Shown piece by piece: positions 5,808-6,206 of a DNA stretch of 6,206 nucleotides. Each line of letters starts with the position of its first letter. Positions within the stretch are counted from its first letter, which is position 1. Source of the stretch: Burkholderiales bacterium (GTDB taxonomy: Bacteria > Pseudomonadota > Gammaproteobacteria > Burkholderiales > SG8-41); contig SYEN01000133.1 in the NCBI GenBank assembly GCA_005800795.1, positions 1-6,206 of the forward strand, in the 5' to 3' direction. The notes below the pieces were generated by a model that saw only the letters and a list, made by a program, of their open reading frames with translations, had not been told where the DNA came from and did no database searches. Both the position numbers and the translations under genes were made by a program.

Positions 5808-6206
5808 ATGCATGGATCATTGGAAGATTTAACCGTAGAAGTGGATATGTGCGCGCCGGGCTGGGAACGCATCATCGATAAAAGCCCGAAGGTGGAACTC
5901 CTCGCGCGTGACATCATTTTCGGCGAGGGTCCAGTGTGGGACAAAAAGAACCAGCGGCTGGTGTTCGTCGACATCATAGGCGACACCATCTGGAGCTGGA
6001 AGCCCGGCGTCGGCAAAGAGGCGTTGCTGACTCCCTCAGTCAAAGCCAATGGTCTGGCGCTCGATCTGGAAAACCGCATTGTCGTCGCTGGCTGGGGCGG
6101 GCGTACGGTATTTCGCCAGGAGCATGACGGCTCGTGGAAAACGCTGGCGGATAAATGGCAGGGCAAAAAGCTCAACACGCCGAATGACATCGTGGTGAAG
6201 TCCGAC
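5808..6206 (+). CDS. SMP-30/gluconolactonase/LRE-family protein, N-terminal part (3' end beyond the window)
   Basis: From ATG 5808 the frame is open for 133 codons to the window edge. AGGAG six bases upstream (5797-5801) is a strong ribosome-binding site. Residues 39-44 (GEGPVW) contain Glu40, matching the first metal-binding Glu of SMP-30/regucalcin. LVFVDI (51-56), KANGLALD (79-86) and NTPNDIVVKSD (123-133) are conserved blade motifs of this six-bladed beta-propeller family, with Asn126 at the substrate-binding PND position. Members are calcium- or zinc-dependent lactonases that open sugar or other lactones to hydroxy acids. A 38-residue N-terminal segment before the first blade is longer than in the short family forms, and no signal peptide is evident. 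The remaining two metal ligands lie beyond the window. It is divergent from the CoA-transferase operon and may hydrolyse a lactone in the same catabolic route (inference). Confidence 0.88.
   Translation, partial: MHGSLEDLTVEVDMCAPGWERIIDKSPKVELLARDIIFGEGPVWDKKNQRLVFVDIIGDTIWSWKPGVGKEALLTPSVKANGLALDLENRIVVAGWGGRTVFRQEHDGSWKTLADKWQGKKLNTPNDIVVKSD

Noticed and set aside
5606..5881. Possible small gene overlapping the SMP-30 start
   Set aside because: It has no ribosome-binding site or recognisable similarity, and overlaps a convincing start at 5808.

Overview
The window looks like chromosomal DNA of a proteobacterium, most likely a betaproteobacterium of the Burkholderiales type. The evidence is a solo Bug/TctC-type periplasmic binding protein (a family greatly expanded in that group), type III CoA-transferase genes, moderately high GC and dense packing. 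The species cannot be named from the sequence. No rRNA, tRNA, CRISPR or mobile element was seen.

Layout, left to right. (1) A minus-strand gene runs off the left edge and encodes the N-terminal 112 residues of an aspartate/glutamate-racemase-family protein. (2) A 69-bp divergent promoter region separates it from a plus-strand gene for a secreted Bug/TctC substrate-binding protein. (3) Three minus-strand genes follow, convergent with Bug and probably cotranscribed in the order 865-aa tandem CaiB/BaiF CoA-transferase, glutaredoxin-DinB fusion protein, and cupin related to 2,4'-dihydroxyacetophenone dioxygenase. (4) A 328-bp divergent intergenic region holds a near-perfect 20-bp palindrome and a possible sigma-54 promoter. 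(5) A plus-strand SMP-30/gluconolactonase-family gene runs off the right edge.

The main discovery is in the middle gene of the operon. Conventional ORF calling would start it at an internal ATG (2727) and give 226 aa. The real reading frame begins at an ATG at 2832 behind a good Shine-Dalgarno. It encodes a normal glutaredoxin N-terminus, crosses one in-frame UGA at codon 19, and continues to residue 261. The UGA sits where the first redox cysteine of a CxxC motif belongs (PG-U-SSC). Twenty-two nucleotides after it is the apical loop of a perfect 6-bp hairpin with G at loop position 2, as expected for a bacterial SECIS element. I read this gene as a selenoprotein: a Sec-containing glutaredoxin-like domain fused to a DinB-like helical domain with an intact histidine triad.

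Together the genes suggest uptake (Bug), CoA activation (CoA-transferase), ring or side-chain oxygenolysis (cupin), lactone hydrolysis (SMP-30) and isomerisation (racemase family) of an organic or aromatic acid. A thiol/selenol redox or thiol-transfer protein is embedded in the operon. The pathway and its substrate are inference. Two secondary oddities are a tandem CoA-transferase whose N-terminal half has Tyr at the catalytic Asp position, and a racemase-family protein with Gly where a catalytic Cys is expected.
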